Of a DNA stretch of 64,000 nt, positions 34,512-44,212 are shown piece after piece; position 1 is the first letter of the stretch, and each line of letters opens with the position of its first letter. The DNA is taken from assembly GCA_016196565.1 (NCBI GenBank), contig JACPXK010000111.1, forward strand, positions 1 through 64,000, given 5' to 3'. The notes under the pieces were generated by a model. It did not search any database and was not told where the DNA came from. It saw only the letters and a program-made list of their open reading frames with translations. This DNA is from Candidatus Omnitrophota bacterium (GTDB taxonomy: Bacteria > Omnitrophota > Omnitrophia > Omnitrophales > Aquincolibacteriaceae). Position numbers and translations under genes: made by a program.

Positions 34512-35338
34512 AGATTACGCTATCTGCTACGACTCACGTCATCCTGAGGCTCGTAGGGCCGAAGGATCTCGCGAGATCCTTCGCTACGCTCAGAATGACA
34601 GGGTTGATGTTATGTTTTTTTATCGCTCCGGTTTTTGCCTGGACGGTTCAGGACACGGCGGAGCTTCAGAAGGCCAATCAATATTACCGGGACGCCAAAT
34701 TCTCCGAAGCGTCTTCGATTTACCGTAAGCTTTCCGGTGAAAGTCCTCATTTTGCCGGCCTTTTTTATAATCTCGGAAACAGCCTTTATCGTCAAAAGTC
34801 CCTAGGCCCGGCCATTCTGGCTTATGAACAGGCCCGCAAGATGGATCCCAGGAACGGGGATATTGTTTACAATTTAAATTATGTCCGCAGCCTTTTGGAA
34901 TACCGGATCGAAGACAAAAGAAACTGGTATTTGAAAGCCGCCGAGCGATTTCTCGAATATTTCACGGAAAAAGAAATTTATCTTTTAGCCATGACTGCGT
35001 ATTTTTTTTTAACGGCGGGCTGGGTCTTTGTTTTGTTTTTCCATCCCGGGCTTCCTTGGGGAACCAGGCGCAAAACCCTTGCGATTATTCTTTTGCTTTT
35101 TGCCACATTGGCTGTTGCCAAGTATGTGGAAAGCCGTATCATTCGTGACGGTGTGGTCGTGGCCAAATCCGCGGAAGTCCGTTACGGGCCTTCGGGCGAG
35201 GATCAAATTGCCTTCCGGCTCTCTGAAGGGCTTAAAGTTTATGTGCTGGAAAGCCGCAGTGATTGGAGCCGCATTCTTTTGGTCAACGGCGAAACCGGTT
35301 GGGTTTCCAACGATCAGATAGCTGAGGTAAGAGTATGA
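34508..35338 (+). CDS. batE: BatE-like TPR + SH3 domain membrane protein
   Basis: The 276-residue product carries TPR-like helices ([71 protein letters not shown]). Two membrane helices follow ([37 protein letters not shown]), then a bacterial SH3 domain ([14 protein letters not shown] ... [14 protein letters not shown]). This is the BatE layout next to batD. The N-terminus is unusual: ATG 34508 overlaps the batD stop, then a 62-bp palindromic repeat (34538-34599) is translated in frame as [21 protein letters not shown] before the signal core [16 protein letters not shown] in the repeat end (AGAATGAC) would give a normal short signal peptide. Confidence 0.8.
   Translation: MKITLSATTHVILRLVGPKDLARSFATLRMTGLMLCFFIAPVFAWTVQDTAELQKANQYYRDAKFSEASSIYRKLSGESPHFAGLFYNLGNSLYRQKSLGPAILAYEQARKMDPRNGDIVYNLNYVRSLLEYRIEDKRNWYLKAAERFLEYFTEKEIYLLAMTAYFFLTAGWVFVLFFHPGLPWGTRRKTLAIILLLFATLAVAKYVESRIIRDGVVVAKSAEVRYGPSGEDQIAFRLSEGLKVYVLESRSDWSRILLVNGETGWVSNDQIAEVRV
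34538..34599. repeat. 62-bp palindromic repeat at a gene start (copy 5)
   Basis: Same length as the copy at 30493 and in the same orientation relative to its gene. Ends are GTCATCCTGAG/CTCAGAATGAC (one mismatch), with the inner perfect palindrome GAAGGATCTCG/CGAGATCCTTC. It lies in frame between the coupled start codon and the signal-peptide core of the BatE-like gene. Confidence 0.92.
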
Positions 35339-36528
35339 GTATGAAAAAATATTTGGCGGATGCTTCCGGACATTTCGGAATTTACGGCGGCCGTTACGTG
35401 CCCGAAACTTTGATGGGCGCGTTAAAAGAATTGACGGAGGCTTATCAAAAGTTCAAAAAGGACAAAAAATTCCGCGAGGAACTTTGGACTTACTTAAAAA
35501 CTTTTGCCGGACGGCCGACGCCGGTTTATGAAGCCAAGAATCTGACGGCCCATTTCGCTCATGCCAAAATTTATTTGAAACGCGAAGATCTTTGCCATAC
35601 CGGAGCCCACAAAATCAATAACACCATCGCCCAGGGACTTTTGGCCAAACGGCTCGGTAAAAAACGCATTGTGGCGGAAACCGGTGCGGGGCAGCACGGC
35701 GTGGCCTCGGCCACGGCCGCCTGCGTTTTCGGCCTCGAATGCGTGGTTTATATGGGCGCGCATGATATGGAAAGGCAGGCCTTGAATGTTTACAAAATGA
35801 AACTTCTCGGCGCGGAGGTCCGTCCGGTTTATTCCGGATCCAAAACTTTGAAAGACGCGACCAATGAAGCCATCCGGGATTGGGTGACGAATGTGGAGAC
35901 CACGCATTATCTTTTGGGATCGGCGGTTGGGCCTCATCCTTATCCTTCGATGGTGCGTGATTTTCAATCGGTGATAGGAAATGAAACGCGCCAATATTTT
36001 TTGAAAGAAAAACACCGCCTGCCTAATTATCTGGTGGCCTGTGTCGGCGGCGGCAGCAATTCGATCGGATTTTTTCATCCCTTTTTGAAAGACCGGAAAG
36101 TTCGCATGATCGGAGTGGAGGCTGCTGGGCACGGAATTAATACCCATCAGCATGCGGCATCGCTCACAAAAGGGACGCCCGGTATTTTGCACGGCATGAA
36201 AAGCTATCTTCTGCAGGATAAGGACGGACAAGTGGAGCTGGCCCATTCCATTTCCGCGGGACTCGATTATCCTTCCGTGGGGCCGGAACATTCTTTCCTT
36301 AAAGACTCAGGCCGCGTGAGCTACGAAACGGCGACGGATCATGAGGCGCTGGAAGGTTTTCAACTTTTGACGCGCCTTGAAGGGATTATGCCGGCGCTGG
36401 AACCTTCGCATGCCTTGGGCTATTTAAAACATTTGATGCCGAAAACTCGGGAATCGGAGTCCGTGGTGATTTGCCTTTCCGGCCGCGGGGACAAAGACAT
36501 TAATACCATTAAGAAATCCTTAAAATGA
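35335..36528 (+). CDS. trpB: Tryptophan synthase beta chain
   Basis: PLP enzyme condensing indole with serine. The 397-residue length is standard for TrpB1. Motifs are [16 protein letters not shown] at the N-terminus, the PLP lysine K93 in [30 protein letters not shown], the phosphate-binding [12 protein letters not shown] and CLSGRGDKD near the end. The start overlaps the BatE-like stop (ATGA) and the stop overlaps trpA (ATGA), so TrpB and TrpA should be made in step for the alpha2-beta2 complex. No other trp genes are in the window, so the rest of the pathway must lie elsewhere or indole is acquired. Confidence 0.97.
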   Translation: MSMKKYLADASGHFGIYGGRYVPETLMGALKELTEAYQKFKKDKKFREELWTYLKTFAGRPTPVYEAKNLTAHFAHAKIYLKREDLCHTGAHKINNTIAQGLLAKRLGKKRIVAETGAGQHGVASATAACVFGLECVVYMGAHDMERQALNVYKMKLLGAEVRPVYSGSKTLKDATNEAIRDWVTNVETTHYLLGSAVGPHPYPSMVRDFQSVIGNETRQYFLKEKHRLPNYLVACVGGGSNSIGFFHPFLKDRKVRMIGVEAAGHGINTHQHAASLTKGTPGILHGMKSYLLQDKDGQVELAHSISAGLDYPSVGPEHSFLKDSGRVSYETATDHEALEGFQLLTRLEGIMPALEPSHALGYLKHLMPKTRESESVVICLSGRGDKDINTIKKSLK

Positions 36529-37325
36529 AAAACCGTCTTCTGGAAAAAATCCGTAAAGTCCGCAAAAGCCGCCGGAAAATTTTTTGCGCCTTTTTGACTT
36601 TGGGATATCCCAATCTCAAAACCACGGAACAATTGGTCGAAGACTTTGAAAAAGAAGGCGTGGATATTATCGAGCTTGGATTTCCTTTTTCCGATCCCTT
36701 GGCGGATGGGCCCACGATTCAATATTCTTCGGAATATGCGCTGCGGCGCGGCATTCATTTGGAAGATGCCTTTTGCACGGCCGCAAAACTCCGCCAGCGC
36801 GGAATTCAGTTGCCGTTTGTGTTTTTTACTTATTACAATCCGGTCTTTCATTATGGATGGAAGCCATTCGTCAAACGGGCCAAAGAATCCGGTTTTGACG
36901 GCGTGATTATTCCCGATCTTCCACCGGAAGAAGAAAAGGCGTTTCAAAAAGAATGCCGCCGCAAAGGGCTGGCGCAAATTTTTTTGATGGCGCCTACTTC
37001 CGACAAAAAGCGCGTGAAAATGATCGGACAGTCTTCGGAAGGTTTTATTTATTATGTGTCGGTGCGGGGAGTGACGGGAGCACGGCAGGCGCTTCCCGAT
37101 GACATCCGTAAACATTTGCGCCAGATAAAGAGAAAAATCAAAAAGCCCATTTTGATCGGGTTCGGGGTTTCAACGCCGGAACAGGCAAAAAAACTTTCGG
37201 CCATGAGCGATGGCGTGATTGTGGGAAGTGCCATTATTGACCAACTGCGGCAAGCCAAAGGAAAATCGGGGCTGGCCGTGGATTTTATTCGAAGTATGGT
37301 GCAAGCGGTCAAACGTTCCCGATGA
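36525..37325 (+). CDS. trpA: Tryptophan synthase alpha chain
   Basis: TIM-barrel enzyme that cleaves indole-3-glycerol phosphate to indole and glyceraldehyde 3-phosphate, passing indole to TrpB. The 266-residue protein has [15 protein letters not shown], the catalytic Glu E50 in [19 protein letters not shown] and the catalytic Asp in the same segment. [35 protein letters not shown] and [13 protein letters not shown] complete the active site and phosphate loop. The N-terminus is slightly basic. It is coupled to trpB and ruvX by 4-base overlaps. Confidence 0.96.
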   Translation: MKNRLLEKIRKVRKSRRKIFCAFLTLGYPNLKTTEQLVEDFEKEGVDIIELGFPFSDPLADGPTIQYSSEYALRRGIHLEDAFCTAAKLRQRGIQLPFVFFTYYNPVFHYGWKPFVKRAKESGFDGVIIPDLPPEEEKAFQKECRRKGLAQIFLMAPTSDKKRVKMIGQSSEGFIYYVSVRGVTGARQALPDDIRKHLRQIKRKIKKPILIGFGVSTPEQAKKLSAMSDGVIVGSAIIDQLRQAKGKSGLAVDFIRSMVQAVKRSR

Positions 37326-37738
37326 CCGCGATTTTGGGTCTTGATTTAGGCCAAAAACGGGTGGGCGTGGCCGTGGCGGATACGACAACCCATGTTGCGA
37401 CTCCCGTGACCACTCTTATGATTCGGGGCCGCAGGCATTTGCTGGAACAGCTTGAAGTTATTATCAAGGAATACCAGGTTGAAAAAATCGTGGTGGGCCT
37501 TCCCAAAAATTTAAACGGGGAAATGGGCCCTGCCGCCAAAAAAATTACGGAAGAAGTTGTTTGGCTTAAGGCCAATAAAAAACTCGATTGGGTTTTCTGG
37601 GACGAAAGGTTGAGCACTCAGGAAGTCGAGCGCGCGATGCTGGATCATGATGTCAGCCACGCACGCCGTAAAGAAATGCGCGATCAATTGGCGGCGCAGA
37701 GAATTTTACAAAATTATTTAGATTATCACCGGAGCTAA
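37322..37738 (+). CDS. ruvX: RuvX/YqgF Holliday junction resolvase-like protein
   Basis: RNase H-fold protein of the YqgF family, implicated in processing the 5' end of pre-16S rRNA and in resolving DNA junctions. The 138-residue product begins ILGLDLGQKRVGVAVAD with the first catalytic Asp, then IVVGLPKNLNGEMGPAAK and VFWDERLSTQEVERAM with the acidic pair, and ends DQLAAQRILQNYLD, all standard. It starts inside the trpA stop (ATGA) and ends one base before the ATG of the M16 protease gene (TAAATG). Its place between trpA and a protease is a housekeeping run rather than a functional pairing. Confidence 0.93.
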   Translation: MTAILGLDLGQKRVGVAVADTTTHVATPVTTLMIRGRRHLLEQLEVIIKEYQVEKIVVGLPKNLNGEMGPAAKKITEEVVWLKANKKLDWVFWDERLSTQEVERAMLDHDVSHARRKEMRDQLAAQRILQNYLDYHRS

Positions 37739-39016
37739 ATGTCCTTTTATTATCATCAAACGCGTCTTGCCAACGGCTTGAAGGTGGTGACGGTTCCCAT
37801 GCCGGACCGTGAAACCACGGCGGTGGCCGTTTGGGTGCGGGCCGGATCCCGTTATGAAAAGCCTAAAATCTCCGGCGTTTCGCATTTTCTGGAACACATG
37901 CTCTTCAAGGGAACTAAAACAAGAACCACGCGCCAGATCAAAGAAGAAATCGAAGGTGTGGGCGGAATGCTCAATGCCTTTACCAGTGAAGAAGTCACGT
38001 GCTATTTTGCCAAGCTTTTGAAAGAACATTTTTCAAAAGCGCTTGATGTGCTTTCCGATATGGTAGTCAACGCCACGCTGGACGGCGTGGAATTCAAAAA
38101 AGAAAAACCCGTGATTCTGGAAGAAATCAAAATGTACCGCGATTTGCCGGCCCAGCATGTGCATGATTTGATGGGAGAAATTTTATGGCCCAAACAGCCG
38201 CTCGGAAGGCCCATTGCCGGGACCATTGAAAGTGTCACAGGAATCAACCGGGCTGCGATGTCCGATTATAAAAAGAAGTTTTATCAGCCGCAAAATATCG
38301 TGGTGTCGGTATCGGGGCCGGTTCATCATGAGAATGTGCTCCGCTGGTGCCGCGATTATTACGCTCAAAAATCGGGCAGCCTTGTTTCGCGATTTGAAAA
38401 ATCCAGTTCGCGTCAGGCAAAGCCGCGCACTCTTTTTGTGGAAAAAGACACAGAACAAACTCATTTTGTGATCGGGCTTCATGGTTATTCCCGCATCCAT
38501 CCGGACCGTTACAAACTCGGGGTTTTGAATGTGATTTTGGGGGCCAATATGTCGAGCCGCCTTTTTGAAGAGGTGAGGGAAAAAAGGGGGCTGGCCTATG
38601 AAATCAAATCGGGAATCGGTTTTTATGAAGATGCCGGATCACTGACGGTTTCAGCCGGAGTTGAGCCCAACAAAACCTCGAAAGCCATGCAGGTGATTTT
38701 GCGCGAATTAAATAAACTGCGAAAAATTAAGGTGACCGAGGGCGAGCTTCGCCGCGCCAAAGATTATTTTATGAGCCAGCTTGTGATGGCGCTGGAAGAT
38801 ACGATGGATCATCTCTTATGGGTTGGCGAGAGGGCGGTTTATCAGGATGAGCTTCCGGACCACAAAAAAATCCATCAAAAAATCGAAGCCGTGACGGCCG
38901 AAGATGTGCGTCAGGTCGCACGGGATATTTTTGAGTCGTCCAATCTTAATTTGACCCTTATCGGGCCGATGGGAAAAAAAGTTCAAAAAACGATTGAGAG
39001 GGATTTCGAATTATGA
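37739..39016 (+). CDS. M16 family zinc protease (processing-peptidase-like)
   Basis: Inverzincin protease related to bacterial PqqL-like enzymes and the mitochondrial processing peptidase beta subunit. The 425-residue protein has the reversed zinc motif HFLEH (H49, E52, H53) in SGVSHFLEHMLFKGT. The glycine-rich flexible-loop region and the second-domain REKRGLAYEIKSGIGFYEDAGSLTVSAGVEP are also present. No signal peptide is seen, so it is probably cytoplasmic. The order ruvX-M16-rpe-lepA-lepB with minimal spacing suggests one transcript. The physiological substrate is unknown. Confidence 0.92.
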   Translation: MSFYYHQTRLANGLKVVTVPMPDRETTAVAVWVRAGSRYEKPKISGVSHFLEHMLFKGTKTRTTRQIKEEIEGVGGMLNAFTSEEVTCYFAKLLKEHFSKALDVLSDMVVNATLDGVEFKKEKPVILEEIKMYRDLPAQHVHDLMGEILWPKQPLGRPIAGTIESVTGINRAAMSDYKKKFYQPQNIVVSVSGPVHHENVLRWCRDYYAQKSGSLVSRFEKSSSRQAKPRTLFVEKDTEQTHFVIGLHGYSRIHPDRYKLGVLNVILGANMSSRLFEEVREKRGLAYEIKSGIGFYEDAGSLTVSAGVEPNKTSKAMQVILRELNKLRKIKVTEGELRRAKDYFMSQLVMALEDTMDHLLWVGERAVYQDELPDHKKIHQKIEAVTAEDVRQVARDIFESSNLNLTLIGPMGKKVQKTIERDFEL

Positions 39017-39663
39017 ATCAGACCAAAAAAGTTTTGATCGCGCCCAGTATTCTTTCCGCAGATTTCAGCCGGCTGGCGGAAGAAATCGCCTCGGTGGAAA
39101 AAGGCGGTTGCGACATTATTCACGTGGATGTGATGGACGGTCATTTTGTGCCCAATCTTACGATCGGTCCCACGGTGATTAAATGGATTCGCAAAGTCAC
39201 AAAGCTTCCTCTGGATGTGCATTTGATGATTGAAGAACCCCTGCGCTATATCGAAGATTTTCGCAAAGCCGGTTCGGATTGGATTACGGTGCATGTGGAA
39301 GCTACTGGGGAAGTTTCCCAAACACTCGCCGCCATTAAAAAGTCCGGCGCGAAAGTCGGAATGTCGCTTCGGCCGAAAACTCCGGCCAAAACCCTCGAAC
39401 CTTATTTGAAGGAACTCGATCTGGTTTTGATCATGACGGTGGAGCCCGGATTCGGCGGTCAATCCTTCATGCCGGAAATGATGGAAAAAGTGAGGGCTCT
39501 GCGCCCCATATTTCCGGGAAAAATTTCTGTGGATGGCGGCATTAATGCTCAGACGGCGAAGGTGACTCTTCAAGCCGGTGCCGATATTCTTGTGGCAGGA
39601 ACAGCGGTTTTTGGCGAAAAAGACAGGAGCAAAGCGATTCAAGCCCTCCGCTCCGCGATGTAA
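39013..39663 (+). CDS. rpe: Ribulose-phosphate 3-epimerase
   Basis: TIM-barrel metalloenzyme of the pentose phosphate pathway interconverting ribulose 5-phosphate and xylulose 5-phosphate. The 216-residue product contains IAPSILSADFSRLAEE, HVDVMDGHFVPNLTIGP with the metal-binding His/Asp pair, LDVHLMIEEP, VEPGFGGQSFMPEMMEK and ISVDGGINAQTA, the complete active-site set. Length is typical. The ATG overlaps the M16 stop (ATGA) and lepA follows after 6 bases. Confidence 0.96.
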   Translation: MNQTKKVLIAPSILSADFSRLAEEIASVEKGGCDIIHVDVMDGHFVPNLTIGPTVIKWIRKVTKLPLDVHLMIEEPLRYIEDFRKAGSDWITVHVEATGEVSQTLAAIKKSGAKVGMSLRPKTPAKTLEPYLKELDLVLIMTVEPGFGGQSFMPEMMEKVRALRPIFPGKISVDGGINAQTAKVTLQAGADILVAGTAVFGEKDRSKAIQALRSAM

Positions 39664-39669
39664 CTTCTT

Positions 39670-41454
39670 ATGGACCCCTCAAAAATTCGAAATTTTTCTA
39701 TCATCGCCCATATCGATCACGGCAAATCCACGCTTGCCGACAGCCTGCTGCTTCATACCGGCGCTATTTCCAAGCGCGAATTCCGCGATCAAATCCTGGA
39801 CGATATGGATTTAGAGCGCGAACGCGGCATTACGATTAAAGCCCGCGCGGTGCGCATCAAATATCAAGGTTATATTCTCAATCTGATCGATACGCCGGGC
39901 CATGTGGATTTCACTTATGAGGTTTCCAAAAGCCTTGCGGCCTGTGAAGGGGTTTTGCTCCTTGTCGATGCCGGTCAGGGGATTCAGGCTCAAACCGTGG
40001 CCAATCTCTACCTGGCCATGGAAAGAAATCTCACCATCATTCCCGTGGTCACGAAAATTGATTTGCCGACGGCTTACCCTGAAAAAGTACGCAAAGAGAT
40101 TGTGGATTTTATCGGAGTGAAGGAAGAAGAAGTTATTTTTTCGAGTGCTAAAAGCGGTGCCGGAGTGCCAGAAATTTTGCAGGCTATTATTGAGGATATC
40201 CCTCCGCCTAAAGGAGACGCGAATGCTCCGCTCAAAGCGCTTATTTTCGATTCCAAATACGATATTTATCAGGGAATTATCGCTTATATCCGCATGATGG
40301 ATGGCTCGATAAAAAAGGGCGATAAGATTCATATGATGCAAGCCGGGGGGACGCATGAGGTGCTGGAACTTGGAATTTTAAATCCGCATCCGGAACCGGT
40401 GGAATCGATGGGAATTGGCGAAGTCGGTTATATTGCGGCCAATATCAAAGAGATTGCGGAAGTGAAAATTGGCGATACGGTCACTTTGGCCAGTCAACCC
40501 GCCGAGAAGCCTCTTGAGGGATATCATGAAGCCAAGCCCATGGTTTTTTGCGGGCTTTATCCGATCAATACCAAGGATTTCGCTTCTTTGCGCGATGCCT
40601 TGGGAAAATTAAGATTGAATGATTCTTCTTTTGTGTTTGAACCTGAAACTTCGGCGTCGCTCGGTTTTGGCTTTCGCTGCGGATTCCTCGGCCTGCTTCA
40701 TATGGATATTGCCAAAGAAAGGCTCGAGCGCGAATTTGGGCTGGATTTATTGATTACGGCGCCCAATGTGGTTTACCGGGTGATTACCACGGATCGTAGA
40801 ACGCTGGAACTCGACAGTCCGAGCAAACTTCCTCCGGTTCAGCAAATTGAAAGTATTGAAGAACCCTATATCAAAGCCACCATCATGATTCCTGCAGCAA
40901 ATCTTGGGGCGATGATGAAACTTTCACAAGACCGGAGGGGGATTTATAAAAGCACGGAATATCTTGATCCCACGCGCGTCATCCTTCATTATGAGCTTCC
41001 GTTCGCGGAGGTGGTTTTGGATTTCTATGATAAAATTAAATCTGCCACGGCCGGATACGGTTCGCTGAATTATGATTTTATCGGGCACCGGCCGGCGGAT
41101 CTTGTCAAACTTGATATTATGATCAATGGCGATCCGGTGGACGCGCTTTCCAGCATTGTCTTCCGCGAAAAGGCTTATCAGCGCGGCAAGGCACTCGTTG
41201 AGAAACTCAAAGAGGTGATTGAGCGCCAGCTTTTTGAAGTGGTGATTCAGGCGGCGATTGGAAGCAAAATTATTGCCCGCGATGCCATCAGCGCGCTTCG
41301 CAAAGATGTGACGGGGAAATGTTACGGCGGCGATATCACGCGGAAACGAAAACTTTGGGACAAGCAAAAGGAAGGTAAAAAGCGGATGAAAAGAATCGGT
41401 AAAATTGATTTGCCGCAGGAAGCCTTTATTTCTATCTTAAGGGTGGATGAATGA
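39670..41454 (+). CDS. lepA: Elongation factor 4 (LepA)
   Basis: Translational GTPase that back-translocates or remodels stalled ribosomes and helps 30S biogenesis. The 594-residue protein begins [22 protein letters not shown] (G1), with RGITIKA (G2), DTPGHVDF (G3) and TKIDLP (G4). The domains follow the EF4 layout, with [24 protein letters not shown] and the EF4-specific C-terminal domain ([62 protein letters not shown]). Its stop overlaps the start of lepB, preserving the classical lepA-lepB gene pair. Confidence 0.98.
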   Translation: MDPSKIRNFSIIAHIDHGKSTLADSLLLHTGAISKREFRDQILDDMDLERERGITIKARAVRIKYQGYILNLIDTPGHVDFTYEVSKSLAACEGVLLLVDAGQGIQAQTVANLYLAMERNLTIIPVVTKIDLPTAYPEKVRKEIVDFIGVKEEEVIFSSAKSGAGVPEILQAIIEDIPPPKGDANAPLKALIFDSKYDIYQGIIAYIRMMDGSIKKGDKIHMMQAGGTHEVLELGILNPHPEPVESMGIGEVGYIAANIKEIAEVKIGDTVTLASQPAEKPLEGYHEAKPMVFCGLYPINTKDFASLRDALGKLRLNDSSFVFEPETSASLGFGFRCGFLGLLHMDIAKERLEREFGLDLLITAPNVVYRVITTDRRTLELDSPSKLPPVQQIESIEEPYIKATIMIPAANLGAMMKLSQDRRGIYKSTEYLDPTRVILHYELPFAEVVLDFYDKIKSATAGYGSLNYDFIGHRPADLVKLDIMINGDPVDALSSIVFREKAYQRGKALVEKLKEVIERQLFEVVIQAAIGSKIIARDAISALRKDVTGKCYGGDITRKRKLWDKQKEGKKRMKRIGKIDLPQEAFISILRVDE

Positions 41455-42134
41455 ACACGTTTGCGGCGGATCTCCGTTATTTCTTGAGAAATAATGATTT
41501 TTTAGTGTGGGGAATTCTGGTGGCGCTTGCCGCTGCCATTTTGTACCGCCACAGAATCGGCGAAGAATGGTATGCCTTCCGTACCCGCCGCCGCGAGTGG
41601 CTTCATGAAAAATGGAAAAATTGGGGCGAACCTTTTCTTGTGGCCCTGGTTTTGGCGGTATTGATCCGCACCTTTCTTTTGGGGCCTTATAAAATTCCGA
41701 CCGGTTCCATGATTCCCACCTTTATGGTGGGCGACCGGATTTTTGTGGATAAGCTTTCTTATCGTTTCCATTTGCCGAAACCCGGCGATATTATTGTTTT
41801 TAAATACCCGCTGGACCGCAAAAAAGATTTCGTCAAACGCCTTGTCGGTACTCCGGGTGACCGCATTGAAATCCGTGACGGAAAATTAATCATTAATGAA
41901 CAAACGATCGATGATGTTCCCTTTGCCGGCCATTATTATTACAACCGCCCCGATTGGCCGTACGGACAAAAAGGCCAGGTCTTTGAAGTGCCTGCCGGGC
42001 AATACTTTGTCCTGGGAGACAATTCGGATCAATCTTCCGACAGCCGTAATTGGGGATTTGTTCCCAAAAAAGATGTTGTCGGCAAGGCTGTTTTCATCTG
42101 GTGGCCGCCTAACCGCATTAAACTTGCCAAATAA
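41451..42134 (+). CDS. lepB: Signal peptidase I
   Basis: Membrane serine protease that removes signal peptides, using a Ser-Lys dyad. The 227-residue protein has a first hydrophobic segment near residues 15-32, a second near 60-78 ([19 protein letters not shown]), the nucleophile S86 in [10 protein letters not shown], the general base K129 in [13 protein letters not shown] and the box [16 protein letters not shown]. It is coupled to lepA. It would process the many signal peptides predicted here, including those of the giant proteins; whether it also cuts their internal signal-like stretches is unknown. Confidence 0.96.
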   Translation: MNTFAADLRYFLRNNDFLVWGILVALAAAILYRHRIGEEWYAFRTRRREWLHEKWKNWGEPFLVALVLAVLIRTFLLGPYKIPTGSMIPTFMVGDRIFVDKLSYRFHLPKPGDIIVFKYPLDRKKDFVKRLVGTPGDRIEIRDGKLIINEQTIDDVPFAGHYYYNRPDWPYGQKGQVFEVPAGQYFVLGDNSDQSSDSRNWGFVPKKDVVGKAVFIWWPPNRIKLAK

Positions 42135-42139
42135 CTGTC

Positions 42140-43426
42140 GTGACGGATTCCGCCGCTCAGAAAATTCCTTTTTTATGGGGAGCCGCCACAAGTTCCCATC
42201 AAGTGGAAGGGGATAACCGGTTCAATGACTGGTGGGATTGGGAAGTTCAGGGAAAATTCAAAACACCTTCCAAACTTGCCTGCGATCAGTACCGGCTCTT
42301 CCGCGAAGACATCGAATTAATTTCCCGCCTCGGCCATAACGGCCATCGTTTCAGTCTGGAATGGAGCCGTTTCGAGCCCGAGGAAGACGAGTGGAATGAC
42401 GATGCATTCAAGCATTATGAGGAAATCTTTAAAGAGCTTCACGCGCGCGGCATTGAACCCGTGGTTACCCTTCACCATTTTACCAATCCGGTTTGGTTCA
42501 ATCAAAAAGGCGGATGGCTGGATAAAAAATCCATTTTTTATTTTAACCGTTATGCCGAACGCGTGGTGCGCGCCTATTCACGTTATGTCCGTTTTTGGGT
42601 CACGATTAATGAACCGCTGATCTATCTTTATTACGGTTTCTTTTCCGGCGAGTGGCCTCCGGGAATAAAATCTTATCCGGATTCCTTGACCGTAGTGCGT
42701 TCTTTTCTCGAAGCCCATATTGCAGCCTACCGGACGATTCATCATATTTATGAAAAAAATCAGCGTCCGGTCTATGTCTCCGTCGCACATCATATGACGG
42801 CCTTCACGCCTTGCCGTAAAGAATCCCTTTTAGACCGGTTGGCCGTTTATCTCAGGAATTGGTTTGTCAATGATGCCTTTTTCGACGCCCTCCAGACCGG
42901 TTTTCTTTTCTTTCCGGGAATTTTCTGCGAGTTTTTATCCGGTTCCCGCACCCTTGATTATTTGGGAGTGAATTATTATACGAGGGATTTTATCCGTTTT
43001 ACCGGTTTGGGAGAGGATCGTTCCATCGGCGCGATTTGCGGCAAGGACCATCATCAAGAGGAAGCCCGCGAATTCAATCAAATGGGCTGGGAGATTTATC
43101 CCGAAGGGATTTATCAAGTGCTTAACCGGTTAAAGCGCTTTCAGCTTCCTATTATAGTGACTGAAAACGGGGTTTGTGCCGCCGATGACGAGCAGCGCGT
43201 GCGTTTTATCCGCGATCATTTGGGCCAAGTCAAACGCGCTAAAGATGAAGGCGTTCCGGTTCAGGGCTTCTTTTATTGGTCTCTTCTTGATAATTTTGAA
43301 TGGGCGCATGGTTTCGACCCGCGTTTTGGGATGGTGGAGGTAGATTATGCAACACAAACCAGAAAAATTCGTCCCAGCGCTCAGGTCTTTAGCGAAAGTT
43401 GCCGACAATTATTCTGCGGCTTTTGA
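42140..43426 (+). CDS. Glycoside hydrolase family 1 beta-glucosidase
   Basis: Retaining glycosidase with a TIM barrel. The 428-residue protein shows FLWGAATSSHQVEGDN at the N-terminus, the acid/base E158 in FWVTINEPLIYLYYG, the nucleophile E342 in IIVTENGVCA and the C-terminal FYWSLLDNFEWAHGFDPRFGMVEVDY. No signal peptide is present, so it probably acts on disaccharides or glycosides taken up by the cell. The start is GTG 42140, only 5 bases after lepB. The substrate (gluco- or galactoside, or phospho-form) cannot be told from the sequence by eye. Confidence 0.94.
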   Translation: MTDSAAQKIPFLWGAATSSHQVEGDNRFNDWWDWEVQGKFKTPSKLACDQYRLFREDIELISRLGHNGHRFSLEWSRFEPEEDEWNDDAFKHYEEIFKELHARGIEPVVTLHHFTNPVWFNQKGGWLDKKSIFYFNRYAERVVRAYSRYVRFWVTINEPLIYLYYGFFSGEWPPGIKSYPDSLTVVRSFLEAHIAAYRTIHHIYEKNQRPVYVSVAHHMTAFTPCRKESLLDRLAVYLRNWFVNDAFFDALQTGFLFFPGIFCEFLSGSRTLDYLGVNYYTRDFIRFTGLGEDRSIGAICGKDHHQEEAREFNQMGWEIYPEGIYQVLNRLKRFQLPIIVTENGVCAADDEQRVRFIRDHLGQVKRAKDEGVPVQGFFYWSLLDNFEWAHGFDPRFGMVEVDYATQTRKIRPSAQVFSESCRQLFCGF

Positions 43427-43462
43427 AACGGTTATCATGCCCTATTTAAGAGGAGACGGAGT

Positions 43463-44077
43463 ATGCAGAATGATTTATTCGAAATCCCACACGAAATTCC
43501 CGCAACGAAACCGGCCCAAAAATTAGCTTTTCTTGAACGGTCCCGGATTTCCCTTAGGCTCGATCATTTTGTTTTATGCTTGATTGTTTTTATGGTTTTT
43601 TATGTTTTTATTTTTTCATTCGGCGTGGAAAAGGGAAAACGCTTCGCCATGGCGGAGCTCAAGGCCGAGCGGGCCAAACGCCAGCATGTGACGGAAGAAT
43701 TGACCAAGCGTATTTTTGAGGCCAAACAGTTAGGCTCGGCCGATGAGCCGGAAGTAAGATCAACGGTTTCTATAGCTCCGGCCGCAGATTCTCCGGCAAG
43801 TCTTCCTGATGAAACGCCAACGGAAATTACGGTACAGGGAAAATATACGATTCAATTGGTGACTTATACTTCCGAGAAGCAGGCCCATGAGAAAATCAAA
43901 ATATTGACGGAAAAAGGCCGCAAAGGATTTGTCATTCCCAGCGGAAAGTACAAGCAGGTTTGTGTGGACGGCTTTTCCTCGCGTGAAAACGCTTTGCAGG
44001 TGCTCCGGCAATTGAAATCAGAAGGGATTGCTCCGCGCGATGCCTATGTACGCCCCCTGCCGGCGGGAATTCTCTAG
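43463..44077 (+). CDS. SPOR-domain membrane protein
   Basis: A 204-residue bitopic protein: cytoplasmic N-terminus, one membrane helix at about residues 35-55 (FVLCLIVFMVFYVFIFSFGV), a charged helical stretch (KGKRFAMAELKAERAKRQHVTEEL), a linker rich in Pro/Ala/Glu, and a C-terminal SPOR domain (YTIQLVTYTSEKQAHEKIKILTEKGRKGFVIPSGKYKQVCVDGFSSRENALQVLRQL). SPOR domains bind septal denuded glycan, so a division or cell-wall role is likely. AGGAG precedes the ATG. A second SPOR protein lies at 45036. Confidence 0.87.
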   Translation: MQNDLFEIPHEIPATKPAQKLAFLERSRISLRLDHFVLCLIVFMVFYVFIFSFGVEKGKRFAMAELKAERAKRQHVTEELTKRIFEAKQLGSADEPEVRSTVSIAPAADSPASLPDETPTEITVQGKYTIQLVTYTSEKQAHEKIKILTEKGRKGFVIPSGKYKQVCVDGFSSRENALQVLRQLKSEGIAPRDAYVRPLPAGIL

Positions 44078-44142
44078 CCTCTCTGTAATCTCTTTCCTGG
44101 CTTTGACATAAGGGAAAAGATGAAAATTTTGCCACTTTCAGC

Positions 44143-44171
44143 TAGCCAAGGTCCCCGAAGATAAGTATAAT
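44143..44171 (+). promoter_or_regulatory. Candidate promoter of the small basic protein gene
   Basis: TAGCCA (44143-44148), a 17-base spacer and a perfect TATAAT (44166-44171), 42 bases before the ATG at 44213. A consensus TTGACA at 44103-44108 also lies in this 135-base gap but has no good -10 box at the right distance. Confidence 0.5.
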
Positions 44172-44212
44172 GCTTTCGCTTTTTACCTCAGAGGTTAATA
44201 AGGAGTTCGAGA

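Noticed and set aside
4545..42156. Similar GTG starts GTGACTGATTCCGC (gcvT) and GTGACGGATTCCGC (GH1 gene), both encoding MTDSA
   Set aside because: Interesting as support for both GTG starts but only 13 of 14 bases match, in two unrelated genes with no further similarity; probably coincidence.
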